This document shows, one piece after another, positions 20,013 through 31,838 of a stretch of 64,000 bases of DNA. The notes below the pieces were generated by a model. The model saw only the letters and a list, made by a program, of their open reading frames with translations. It had not been told where the DNA came from and searched no databases. The position numbers and the translations under genes were made by a program. This DNA is from Psilocybe azurescens (Eukaryota; Basidiomycota; Agaricomycetes; Agaricales; Agrocybaceae): NCBI GenBank assembly GCA_023853785.1, contig JAJIRX010000499.1, positions 1-64,000 of the forward strand, given 5' to 3'. How positions within the stretch are numbered: the stretch's first letter is position 1; each line of letters starts with the position of its first letter.

Positions 20013-21999
20013 ATGGCCAATGCAGCAGTTACCGACGTTGCCAGTCCAGGTGGCCCAAGCAGAAAACTGCCAGCCTTGACCATGCCATTTTCTTCTAGGG
20101 GTCACCTTCGTCGTCAATCAACAGTTAGCTCCGGGAGCTCAGACACCGACAACGAAGTTTATTCTCCTGTTCTATCCGCACTTGATTCTTCTGCTGCACT
20201 TATTCTTGTTCACGACCAGGACGAACCAGCCAGTCCATTGGATCTTGACGACGAGGACGACAGAGATAATGACCAAGACATTGTCAGCCCGATGTTTGAA
20301 GTTCGGAAATCCACAGTCTTTCCTCCTCTCCCACCTTCATTAGTATTCCTCTTTCTTCTCTCACCCTTTCTAAGACTGGGCGCTTTCGAATTGCCCAACT
20401 CGCAAATTTCCCTCAAATATGGTTTGCCTGCCTTGCTGCTTTCCGCCTTGTCCACGGCGTTTGCAAGGCAGATCTGGTACATGCTTGCTCGATACCTTCG
20501 GAAAGCAGATATGACCGACATCCTGCTTGATACTTTCGCCAAAGGGAGGGGGAAAGATATGCAGCGTACATTAATCAGAGGCCTAGTACGCTTTGGCAGC
20601 GGTACCATTGCCATTGGTCTCGCCGTGACATATTTGCGATGTATGTTTTGTTACCCTTGCTCCGACTTCCTCTGACACAACGTACCGTAGACTCCGTCTA
20701 CACCCTCCACCCATTATTTCCAGGGAAACATCACCCAATCATATCCTACCTTATCTCCACCTTGCTGGTTGGCGTTGTTGTGGCCTACCTATCCTACGCT
20801 CGTTCACTCGGCTCAAGGCGCATTGTCTATGCGACTTGGCTATCTCTTTGACCTATATAGGGTGGTTAGGCTGCACCATCTATGCCCACTCTCATGGTTT
20901 GCTCGAAACAAGACTCGGATGGTTGGGTCCTCCTTCTGTTCACCAGAGCTTAAGTATGTCCTATTTTCGACGTGTTTATTAGAAAACTCATGGGGCGATA
21001 TGATAGTTACCTCGGTTCTCGTGTTTTGTTCCTCATCCACCCTGCCTCTCTACGTCTCTTTGAAGACAACATCTAATCCTCTATCCACGGGAAAGTCGTC
21101 ACGTTCACGGTCTTTCCGTGTGCTGTCCTTCTTATCTGTGGTCGTCGCAGTATTACTGCTCTTGCCTTCCGTTATTTTCTCCGCTTTCCCTAACCAGCCA
21201 GCCGTAGTAAGTCAAGTCCTTTTCCCACTCTCCTTAATCTAGTGTTCATTTTATTCAGCCCTCCCTTCCTTCCCAGATCGAACCTCCAAATGAGAACTCT
21301 ACCACTGCCCCCGCCATTTTAGTCTCTGTCACACCCAGTATCGGAAACTCAACTTTTGTTCCTATCCTCAACTCTATGCCTTCTCTGTCACCCTCTCTAT
21401 CTCCTGAGCTCGCCCTGCCCACGATCCAGATCCAGACTATCCGCCATGTTCTTGCCGCCATCACTCTCATCCTCGGCACTCCCTCGATCATCATCACCAT
21501 TCCACCTTTTCTTATTCCTATTCGATCTGCTAAATTCAACGTATCCCGTGTGTGCACGATCTTAATGGTGCTTCTATTTGCCATGATCCCCCCGCGCGTA
21601 TTCCTGAATCCTGAGACGAACGAGTCAAGTTCATACCTGCATTCCTCAGGGTTTTTTGCCCTATTGACGATACTCCTACTGTTGATGTCGTTCATCGGCA
21701 CGTATCTCCTTCCCGCGTTTCTGCACGCTTTACAACATTTTGTCAAACGCCCTTTGGCGATTGTTGTACCACCTCGTACACCACTCCTCCAAACGGCACC
21801 GGGCAGTTCCGGGGTGCCTTTATCACACCAGTCTAGTCCTCGCGCAATGTATGACGAACTCCTGCTTAGGAAGGAGCGCGCATTACAACAAAAGCAGTTC
21901 AGGAAACGTATAGTTTGGGATATTGGTGTTTGGCTCCTCCTTGGAGCGAGTGGGACTGGTGTGGTATTCATGGCTGTAGCTCTTCTTAAATCCTGGTAG
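20013..21999 (+). CDS. Multispanning membrane protein of unknown function
   Basis: Start at ATG 20013 (MANAAVTDVASPGG). A Ser-rich and strongly acidic N-terminal region (LDLDDEDDRDNDQD) is followed by about nine to eleven hydrophobic segments, e.g. LVFLFLLSPFLRLGAF, YLISTLLVGVVVAYLSYA, ITSVLVFCSSSTLPLYVSL, VLSFLSVVVAVLLLLPSVIF, and a last one ending VVFMAVALLKSW at stop 21997-21999. Introns: 20641-20690, 20954-21006, 21207-21258. One frame break near 20850 (CTCTTTGACC), after which TYIGWLGCTIYAHSHGLLE continues the protein. The layout resembles a multi-pass transporter, but I do not recognise the family. The Helitron array ends 380 bp upstream. Confidence 0.75.
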
Positions 22000-22850
22000 A
22001 GGATTTGACCCGCTTGTGTACATTAATGGACGCTTAACTTTCCTAGAGCGAGGCCTGTATTACGGTTGAGCCGCTGTATATGTCTGGTAGAATAGCATGT
22101 CTCTTGGTTCTTCATCCAAAGGGGTTTCTGTTATCACAGGTCCGGCGATTATGGCGCGCATGTTGGTTTAGGCTCAGTAGCCCCGCTACTTGCTGCGACT
22201 TCCGATCGGGACTCTAACCCGCGGAAGCTGGACACTTTGGAGATCTTACATGTATGTGCTGCATGATGTTCGTCCCATTCTTTTCTCCCTTCCAGTGGCC
22301 TTGATCACCGAAATGTATTGGTTCAATGTGTAGTTATTCCCCATAGTGGCGAACAAATATCTGTAGTAGTATGGAATCCTATGTATATCATCTATCTACG
22401 TTATCACTACCGAATTTTGAACGAATCTTCCTATGTAAAATACACATGCGTGCTATAGCGGCGCGCCGCAAAACGCAGCACAACGAGAAGGCTAATTTGC
22501 CTACGAGGCAACTACGAAAACGCTTTTTACGGTCAAGTGGTACCAACATGGCTTCTACAGGCATTGATTTGCGGACCAATGAAAGAGTGTGAATTATAAT
22601 AGCGAGGCAAGTAAACAACAACCGAGAGCCGGCCAGACGCATCTGCGCAGTTCGAGCTGCACCTAGTTCTTTCCGCATTTGTTTGGCTTCCTTGCGGTCA
22701 CGACTGGATTCCCATTGCTGATTCTGGCGACATATAGTTAATAAATTGTCTATGTTCAAGTCTCAACCGTTCGGCAAAAACCACAGGAATTGAGGATTCA
22801 GGCACTTCTGGGTAAGAAGGCATCCTTCAAGTTCGTTTCATCCGAACGTG
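22000..22850. other. Intergenic region
   Basis: About 850 bp between the membrane-protein stop and the start of the cation transporter. Small open frames occur on both strands but none has conserved sequence or splice structure. Probably 3' UTR and promoter. Confidence 0.5.
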
Positions 22851-24497
22851 ATGATGTCGGTTCCAGCTTGGCAACTGAAGCCGATTAGTCGGAGGTCCTC
22901 ATCCAGTATTCTATCCAGCTCTTTATTTCTATACGCCAACCCCGCGACACGTACTCAGCTCTTTTCAAGACTGCCGTCGTGTCATAAACAGCTTCTGGTT
23001 CCATCCCTGAGAACCAACGTGGCTCCAATTGGATACGTATTCAGGGCACGGTCCATTTTGATCCTTGATCCTCTTCCCCGACGACTTCTGGCCATGATCA
23101 GGACGCGCTCACATTCAACGAAGCAGCATGCCCCAGAGAAGGTCGTAGAAGTCAAGGACCATAAGCATGAAAACAACCACGCTGGCGAAGACCATGGTCA
23201 TGATGACGCACACTCTCATTCACATTCGATATTTGGCCATTCACACTCTCATGGAGAAGAGGGTCATTCGAAAGACGCAGAACAGATAATTGCCGCTCTA
23301 AAGGGTTCAGGTATGTCTTGCCACTTCGTATGTTGGAGAGCCCGTACTCAAGTTGCTTCTTCAACCAGGCGATCGTGGCAGTTACATAACTCTCGTTGGC
23401 CTATTCTCGAATATAGTTTTAACCACAGTCAAAGGTTTAGCTGGGTGGTATATGCATTCAGCTTCGCTGGTTGCTGATGCCGGACACTCTTTGAGCGGTT
23501 CGTTGCGTCTTGTTGTCGCAAGGCCGTAGACGCGTCTGCTGACTACTTTTTCAGATCTACTGGGGGACTTCGTGACACTCTTCTGCTGGAAACTTTCTCG
23601 TAAACCTCCTTCTGAGAGATACCCATACGGCTTCGCAAAGTTTGAAACTCTCGGCACAACTACTATATCAATACTGTTAATTGGCGGCGCTCTCGGCATT
23701 GGCTTTCATTCATATCACCTTCTAATTACGGCTCTTGGAGAGACGGCCGTAACTCTTCCTCCTGGTCAACTGCAAGAAATTTTGCACACTGTCACGTCTT
23801 CTGCTGCTCTACCCCCAAGCATTGGGCATCAACACACCCACTCAGTGGATCCAAATGCGGCGTGGTTCGCACTTATGGGGATCTTGACGAAAGAATGGCT
23901 TTACAGAATTACTAAAGTAGTCGCCGATGAAGAAAAGAGCCCGGTGCTGTTGGCCAACGCCATTCATCATCGTAGCGATGCTTATTCGAGCTTGGTCGCT
24001 TTTTTCGCTATCTTAGGCACATGGTTCTTTCCTGCGTTCCCTCTCGATCCTATTGGCGGTAAGTCTCGAAACCTGATTGTCCTCAACTCACTCCTAATAC
24101 AATTCATGTTGTAGGCTTGATTGTTTCTGTTGTCATTTTAAGACAAGGCTTCGGTCTTTTGGCTGGTGCTTGGGGAGATCTAACAGACGCTAGTGTATCA
24201 CAGCGCACACGACGATCACTCTCGAAAGTGCTCGAACCTCTGGTAAACAAATCTCCGAGTTCTCTAAACGGCAACAAAACCCCTCTACCCCCATTATTGT
24301 CGATTCACCACCTCCGCGCGCGTCATGCTGGATCATTAATGTTTGTGGACCTCACCGCTGAGGTAAAGGGAACTATTACGATATCTCAGGCTTCTGCTCT
24401 GGAGGAGAAGATTGAGCAGACACTCAAAGCCGCTCGCAAGGAAATCACGGAAGTGCGTGTCACCTTCCGGCCCAGTGGCCAAAATACTTCGTTGTAG
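22851..24497 (+). CDS. Cation diffusion facilitator, mitochondrial MMT-type
   Basis: Exons 22851-23310, 23369-23497, 23555-24058 and 24115-24497 join without a frame break to a 491-residue protein. The N-terminus is Ser/Arg-rich with few acids, consistent with mitochondrial import. A His-rich metal-binding stretch (about residues 108-140: HKHENNHAGEDHGHDDAHSH and the HSHSHGEEGH that follows) precedes the CDF core. Signatures: SLVADAGHSLSDLLGDFVTL (TM2, with the H-x3-D site), RYPYGFAKFETLG, and the second site ANAIHHRSDAYSSLVA (H-x3-D, TM5). A cytosolic-type C-terminal domain follows. CDF proteins move Zn, Fe or Mn by exchange with protons. The family placement is strong; the substrate and the mitochondrial location are inferred from similarity to yeast Mmt1/2. 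Confidence 0.93.
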
Positions 24498-24752
24498 TTC
24501 CTCGAATTCTGGATGACCTTGCAATGTACTATGGAATACGTATAAACCATAACTTATTAGTTTTGTATCACTACATTTTCACCTTACTAAATCATCGAAA
24601 CGCATTCTTAGACGGAAGCACTGAAAACGGTATCTCAACGCTTTCCGCTCCCAAAAGGTTCAATTCAAAGTTTTATTGCATTTGTACAGTAGATGGTATA
24701 ACAATTTGGTTTATCTATAAGGTTCTGTTGTCCGGACACCGAGAAGTCATAC
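24498..24752. terminator. Convergent 3' intergenic region
   Basis: 255 bp between two tail-to-tail genes (cation transporter and PAL). AT-rich with AATCATCG and ATAAACC-like words; must contain both polyadenylation sites. No defined signal was assigned. Confidence 0.35.
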
Positions 24753-27541
24753 TCAGGCGAGCAAAGAAAGAACCACGCTATGCACTTGACCGTCCCGAAT
24801 TGCCTACATCCAACGATAAGCATTGAGGAAGTCAAATAGATGGAAAATAGTACCTCGTATATCTTGGAGATGTTCTGGCCGATCGACACGTCGTCGGTAC
24901 CAACAGCGTTAGGAAATTGACTCAAGTTCTCCTGACCGTGCATCTTGATACCTAGAGTCTGTCGTATGAATTCGTACATGCCCTTAGTCTTTCCTAATTG
25001 AGCACTAGCAGGTGCTTGTCCGCGAGATCCGGACAAGAACTCCTTTCTTAAGTTATTATGCAAGGTCGTAGCTTTCGAGGCAACGTGCGACTGGAATTGG
25101 GTTATGGCGCTGAGGGAGGGAGTCGAAGCAGAATCAGCCTCATGGAAAAATTCGAGGATTGCAGGAGTTGTTGACGCTGTAATGGCACGCATCTGATCTG
25201 CGCTGTCCATGATCGTCGTTTTGTCGAACGTTTGCTCCATGATTGTGAATAACTTCGCAGAAAAGAGGTCTTGTTTGTAGGTAGCTACAAAAGAACCGAA
25301 AGAAGATATAAATTCCTCGTTCAAGATCGCTCGGAGCCCGAGAAGGAGTTCGGAACGGAGAGTGCGCAGATCCAGAGCTATATAAAACCGATCAGCATTG
25401 ATCTCAGATAAGAAAGAACTGAATGGTGAACCTTGACAGAGGAGATAGAGATACGAGGCCATCAACATTGAAAGCACATCGAGAGAAGTTACGGTTGCTC
25501 GAGCGGAGATCAGGGCCAAAGAACTAAAAAAAAGATGTCACAATGAGCCATGAATAGCCACTTATATATTTAGGCATGGAGAACAACATACTTGACGGCT
25601 TGATTGTGCATCTCGGCCGATTGGATGTGAGTCGATACAGGCGTGGCGAGATAGCCCAACTCTGCTACATACGATGCAGTGGCGATGTCTACGCCCTTTC
25701 CGTGATAATTCAACGAGGGGTCAGTTGCAGCCAGCGAAGGAGGCAGGCCATTGTTCATAGCAGGATTGCAGAGCTCGGTGCTCTGGGCAAAGAGAAGTTT
25801 CCCAATATGATGCAAAGCAAGGCGTGTCTTTTCCATGGCATTAGTGACAGCCATCGCCTGGAAATTGCCTCCATGATGAATGATACCAGTTTCGCTTTCA
25901 ATGAGAGGGTTGTCGGTGGCTACAAATAATGCTGTTAATAAAATATGGCAGCGACCGATATATAATTTCCACTGACTTGAATTGCACTCTTGAGTGACGG
26001 CAGTCAAAGCGGAGAGTATGTCTTCAATTTGTGGACCAAGAAATTGGGGGAAGTCCGCAGAGGGTAGCGATCTTGCCTCAATGAATAACGGTCATCGTTC
26101 AGGCCGACTTCTTCCTCGTGGAGGGTTGCCAGTTTGCTACCTTGAAGAAGATCGTAGATGTTCTTCGCACATTCCACCTAAGAGGAAATAAATAAGAATT
26201 GGAAACCTAAATGTCTACACAAACATACCTGGCCAGGATGAGGACGAGCAACAACATGAATGAAAGACGCATAAGAACCGCGGGTTCCATTCAAAGCTTC
26301 TGTGCCCATAGCAATGCACACTTGAGCAAGAAGAGCAAGAAGCACGGCATCATCGATGGCAAGAGCGGCCACCGCAGCAGAGACAGCAGTTCCATTCACC
26401 AAACCAAGGTGTTCCTTGGATGCGAGGGCGATCGGTTCAATCGAATGCTTGCTAAGGCCTTCGTTAGAGGGCGCTTTCTGACGAGGCCCGAAAGTCCTAG
26501 GGCCATGATAGACCTGGATGGACGCGTTTCCAACTGTGACATTCGTCAGCACCCGAGTAATGTGAATGGTCAAAATAAACTTACCCAAAGCTCCAGCAAT
26601 GTATGATAGAGGGGAGAGATCTGAGAATGCTATTCAAAATTTGTACTCTGCAAACTAATCCACTCTTTCTTACCTCCCGAAGCGGATATACTACCTCTAA
26701 GAGGAATAACCGGAATGACATCGGCAGTTAGGAGCTCATTCATCTTTTCTATGAGCTCCCATCTAAATATGAGGTCGTAAGTTTAATCACACCAACAGAC
26801 ATTCTATTTGCGGCTGACCTGACGCCAGAATGACCACGAATCAAAGAATTCATCCTGATAAGTATTGCGGCTCTATAGATGCAAACAACGTCATTCAGCG
26901 AAGCTGTGATTGGACAAAAACAGCATTGCACGCACCGGACCCAAGATTCGGGCATCGTCGTTGAGGTATTAGGGTCCTGAAGGGGCAAAACACTTGGTGG
27001 GTCGCTCGAGGTAGGCAAGATACCCATGTGTTGATGCTGCAACAGAGCATGACCGAGCATTAAAGGTTGGTCGGTACGAGTATCGGCTACATCACTTGTG
27101 TTTAATGTATTTACACACGGTATAAGACGTATGAACATACCACTGCCGCCAAATCCTGTCGATAAGCCATAGATGCTGACACCACTTGCGACTTTATCAA
27201 CCACAACTTGCCGGCTCTTGTCAACGCGCTCTTTGACTTTCTTGGATTCATCGAGTTTGACGGAGGCAGAATGACGCGCAGCAGCAACGACTGCAGCTGT
27301 TGTCAGAGTCTGTCCATCTACCTTTACAGGACGAGTCCTGCATAGCGATTGCCATAAGGATTAGATGATTGATATGATGATTGAGAACGCACTTGTACTT
27401 AATGAGGTCTTTATGAGCCTCAATAAATTTTGATAACAAAGTGGGTGGGGTTTGTATGTTTAGGATTGTACGCAGCTCTACCGACCCATTGACGATGAGA
27501 TGCTTGAGGGCATTTTCCTGAGCAGAGTCATCGAGGACCAT
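24753..27541 (-). CDS. PAL: Phenylalanine ammonia-lyase (PAL/HAL family)
   Basis: Converts L-phenylalanine to trans-cinnamate and ammonia. Start at ATG 27539-27541 ([15 protein letters not shown]). Exons carry [18 protein letters not shown], the MIO-forming Ala-Ser-Gly in [20 protein letters not shown] (split by an intron near 26670), [43 protein letters not shown] and [10 protein letters not shown]. The last exon, after an intron donor at about 24853, encodes [16 protein letters not shown] and stops at 24753-24755. At least seven introns of normal size. Length about 720 residues, as expected for fungal PAL. I saw no frame break in the conserved blocks. An ATG further upstream (27677-27679) would add 46 residues without conserved features. 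Confidence 0.95.
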
Positions 27542-29316
27542 TGACACCAGATGGTTTCTATTACTTTGGGCACCTCGGCACACTTTATACGGGGCAGTCG
27601 ACGCTACGGATGAGATCCGCGTCTTAAACCCTAATCTGGGCTTAGGCAAGTGGATACTTAGAGGGAAAAAATTCCGCACCGAGATATGGATAGTAAAAAA
27701 ATAGATCGCATCAATTCTTGGGAGCTAGTACATGCACTCCATCTTTATATGTAAGGCGAAGACAAATTTCAATGCCTCGACAGGACTTGACTGTCTGTCT
27801 GTATTTCCCGCGCTTTACAGTTTGCATTAGTCATTTTGTAGCGTTTCAAAGCGATGTACAACGCACTTTAAAGAGTCAGCTTAGATGACATTCTGATGAC
27901 TGTTAGGATTCCTGCGATCCAAGAATTGGAGGAGAATTGTGTCACTAAAATCGGCTCCTCGAAGATTTGACTGTTGCGTCAATTTGGCGTCAGTAGTATC
28001 TTATCTCCACTCTTCCATGCGTAAGCTTGGGGATTGCCAGTAATCATCGGGATTCAAGAATGCTATGATAAGATGCGTAAAGGAGACAATTGCCTTATTG
28101 CCCATTATCAAGACGCCGCTACATGCTTCGAAGTTCGAACGTATCCCAACTCTTGAAATAAAAGAGTAAGGCTAGGACCTGAGAAAACTTCGTCATTGGC
28201 CTATGATCCTCCCGACGTAAACAATGTTGCCAGATATGTATTTTGTCTTGTGTACAGCCTGGTAACCCAGAATGCACTATAGGAATGATGCTCTTCATAA
28301 TCAGAGAAGCACCGGCCGCGTAGATCTGTCGCATGCGTTGCGCATCGTGCTCTCCGACTCAATCGTCCTATTGAGTTACCGACTCGCCCATACACGATAG
28401 CAAAATTCGCTACGAGGCTTCGTGAACTACCTGCGATTTGATCCAGCCAGGCTCAAGTATGTTGTCAAAAAGCTCCAGGAGTAAGACGGCTCGTACATTG
28501 TTCTCGCTCCCTGGAACTTCATGTAGGCAGCGAAAACTCCAAGAAAACCGTGATTAAAAACCGAACCCTGATTACTGGTCTAAGGTCCTTTTGTGCCTCT
28601 GTCGGATCTTGCAATCGAAGATTTCTAATCCCGCAAAGAAAAAGAGGGATCAATCTTAGAGAACCTGATGACGATAAGTATATGTAAGATCCGACCATGA
28701 AAAAGAGGGTGCAAAGATTTTTCTATCGTGCGACTGTGACACAGCAATGATACCGTTCGGGTCGACATCATGGACACACCAAAGTGGGGGCTTGGACTCC
28801 TGTTGTGAGTCGGCGAGAGACTGATTTGTGCAACTGTGGGATTCGAAGGGAGCCAGACCTCAGCGACTGAAGTTGGTTTGACAGGGATTCCATTAGAAAA
28901 GAGTCTGGTGGCAAGCCACTTGCAAAGAAGTGCTGTTAAAATCGGATAAAGCCGCTGAGTGATACATGCAAAATACATGTAAAGTAAGAATAGTATTCGA
29001 CGACCAAAAGGTCTGGAACTAACCTACTCACACTTCCAGGATAACGTTGCAAGTTTCACCAATGTTGGTTGATGCCTTGCTACCAAAGCCCTTGCATCAT
29101 TCGCACGAAGGGGTAACATTGACCTTCCGCGAGAACGAGATTTAGACTCTGAATCTAGTCAGCTTTGCTAGATAATTATACAGCTAAGGATCTATATTTC
29201 GCTAATGGGTGGGTATAGAGAGTAATTGCGCAAAGGTAATTTACAATGTGTCAACCTTTATTGCGTTCCTGTAGAACGACAGGATGCGAGAATGACAACG
29301 ATTCGAGGCGGCACTG
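27542..29316. other. Intergenic region, 1.8 kb
   Basis: Lies between the 5' end of PAL and the 3' end of the Tcp11-domain gene. It holds the PAL promoter. Open frames of up to 117 codons (minus strand, 28625-28978) lack introns, conserved motifs or composition bias and were not called. No tRNA, repeat or transposon end recognised. Confidence 0.45.
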
Positions 29317-31121
29317 CTACACCAAATCTCCCCAGACTCCTTCAACCCAATATACACACCCTACAATCTTCTGCAAGACCTCCACAATAGCCTGCTGCAG
29401 TACGCTGTCTTCAAATCCAGGAATTGTAGTTCCCATGCTCACGCCAGCTTCTTTCCCCAAAGACGAAGTTTGATTACTGGGAAGCATCGATTCCGGCAAT
29501 ACCAGTCTAGGTCGCTTGCCCGCCCTCTCTTCAATCGGATTTTTCCCAGTCTGCATTTTGGTGGGAATGGACTGGATGGACTGGGCATCGGGATTATCAG
29601 AGGCACCAGAGCTTGCGAGGAATATTATCCATTTTTCTAATGCATTCATGAGCCTCTTCTTAAGCAACTGGAAGACTGGGTCGGTAGGGCGCAGCGTGCG
29701 TTCGACGGCGTCACGGAGACGCTTTTCCTCGTCCACAGACAGAACCGGGGAGGACGAGCCCGCTAAACACTGTTGACGTGCGCGTACGACTTCGTCAGCA
29801 AGATTTATGAGTTTTGTGTGCCCTGTTGATTCGGTGCCCGCCTCACTTCCAGTATTGCGTTGATCGGTGTCGTCGTCAATTTCAGCCTTGAGAAGGGTCC
29901 ATATCCGGGTCATAAAATCATGGTCTTCTGAGCAGGGAGCATCGCCTGTTGTCGAGCCTGGCAGTATGGTGTTTCGAGACGGGGTTGGTGCAGATAAACG
30001 GGTGAGAGAGAGCAAAGAAGCAGAGATGACGATTGCTTGAAGACAATTCTGAACGTATAAAAACGAGGGTGTTGAAAAGAAGAGTTGGGGTGGAAGTTCG
30101 CTGACTTTCAGTTCTAATGGTCGATTATCTAGTTCAGTCGGCGGCTTTGTTCCGTTCGTGTAAGATACAGGGGTCGTGGAAGGTAGCATGCAATGTATTG
30201 GTTGATCCGATCCTAATGCCCGGAAGAGCCTCTTAATACATTTCTTCTCGTCTGTGCCCTCCGAGGTTCCAGAAGATGTTTCTGATATCCATGTCCGCCA
30301 CTGCCCCCTTACGATGTCTTTGCCTCCCCAGACGTTGAGCACGAGCTCGCGTTCTCGTACCTTAACATCATTGAGGAGGACGCCTTGAAGTTGCGCCTCG
30401 GTCATTGACCCAAGAACAAATGTGTTAAGATCTGCCTTCATGCTTTCCGCCAGGCTTAGGATGGCTTTCAACGTTTCAATGACAAATTCCGCAAGCGTAG
30501 TAGATACCGGTGTCACAGAATCGGTGGAGCCCTGCCGTGAATGTTCTAAAGCAGAAAGAAGGTCATCTATCGCCTGGTCTCTGATGGGTGCACATCTCTG
30601 GCGCAATGCGGTGACAATTTCCACAAGAAAGTTGACCGTGGAAAGCAGTGGCGACGAAGTGGGGGTAAAGGCGATGACAGAGAAACAATTATTTGATGAT
30701 TCGGAGGAAACAAAGGTGCTAATCCTTCATGCAGATCTAGATATAGCTGCCTCAGCCGTGGAAGTTGAACTGGTGGCAAAGGAGAAGATAGAGATTCTAA
30801 AGCCTGCAAATGACATGGATTGAACACCCGAGTCTTAATAAAAATAGAATTAAAACACACCTCGTTCCAGAACGCCCTATGTGCCACTTCCTTGACGCGG
30901 TTTTCTATCTGCTCACGTTTGTCTTGCTTGGGTGTAATATCTGATGCTTTGAAATTTGCATGGGTCATCATGGATAAGAGAGATTTTCCTGGTGGTATGA
31001 CCTTATGAGGCTCAGTAACTAGAAGATGGAGAAAGTAGGTTTGGTTGAGAGTCTCGATGAGCTCTGGGGGAAGATTAGAGAAAGGTGCATGTTTAAGAAG
31101 AACATGCTCCGGGCCCGACAT
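29317..31121 (-). CDS. Tcp11-domain protein (SOK1 family)
   Basis: Start at ATG 31119-31121 (MSGPEHVLLKHAP). The first exon ends at AFWNE; the intron is about 30801-30859 (GTGTGT...TTTGCAG). The second exon has LRQLYLDLHEGLAPL and, after a frame break at the C run complementary to 30661-30665 (5 C, 6 needed), continues TSSPLLSTVNFLVEIVTAL and RQRCAPIRDQAIDDLL, the hallmark CAP-x-RD motif of Tcp11/Sok1 proteins. The long C-terminal half is helical and ends VEGVWGDLV at the stop 29317-29319. Yeast Sok1 acts in cAMP/PKA signalling; the role here is inferred from the family only. It faces the NIPA gene head to head. Confidence 0.85.
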
Positions 31122-31838
31122 GATGAGAGAGAAGAGGATACGGAATATGCTGACGTCAGTTAGTCACCAAAAGCCTTTTTAAGAAATTATATCCTATTCG
31201 GATTCCATCAAAGTGCGTTACGCAATAATGATGGAAATCAACCGCCAAATATCAGTACACTCTACACTGTCTTGTTGGTTTATGTAACAATCTGACAATT
31301 TAATCGACACATATGTATGCTTAAATCGCAAAAGATTATAAAATGAAAGTTACGACACGTTGGTCAAAATTTGGTACCACATTGCACTCAGTACACTTAC
31401 AGTACACCAAAACAAAGACAAAAACGTACTAAGAATCGTTCAGGTTATAAATAGCATACCGAGTATTGGTGGGCAGATTCAAAAATAAGGCCTTGAAGGA
31501 GTGACCCAGAAGGCTACCAGAGGGCTGCTTTAAATTCTTTTCTCTTTAGATTCGATAAATAGGAGATGGCGAAGAAAAAATGACGATCGCAGCCATGGTA
31601 ACTAAAAATATATGCGCTATGAGCAACATCGGGGGAAGTTAAGGTGACCAGGAATGAACACAAGGCAGACGCGTGTACATGCCAGCGCCAGTTGCTTAAG
31701 TTCAAGTAAGCGCAAGAGAGAGAGACATGACCGTGACAGGTGGTGACATCAACGGTGTGCTGACGTAATGGAGGCCTGCGCGGATTCAATTTGTTTTGGG
31801 CGATTTGAATTGAGTTACTGCAACTTCAGGCCCTCTTC
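31122..31838. promoter_or_regulatory. Divergent promoter region, Tcp11 gene / NIPA gene
   Basis: 717 bp between two divergent starts. Contains AT-rich stretches and no conserved coding sequence. A short minus-strand open frame (31514-31789) has no recognisable features. Confidence 0.45.

Noticed and set aside
20769..21242. 157-codon frame taken as a separate small membrane protein
   Set aside because: Its hydrophobic part is an exon of the larger multispanning protein; the rest reads through an intron and out of frame.
28119..28978. Minus-strand open frames of 71-117 codons in the 1.8-kb intergenic region
   Set aside because: No introns, no conserved motif, composition like the surrounding non-coding DNA.
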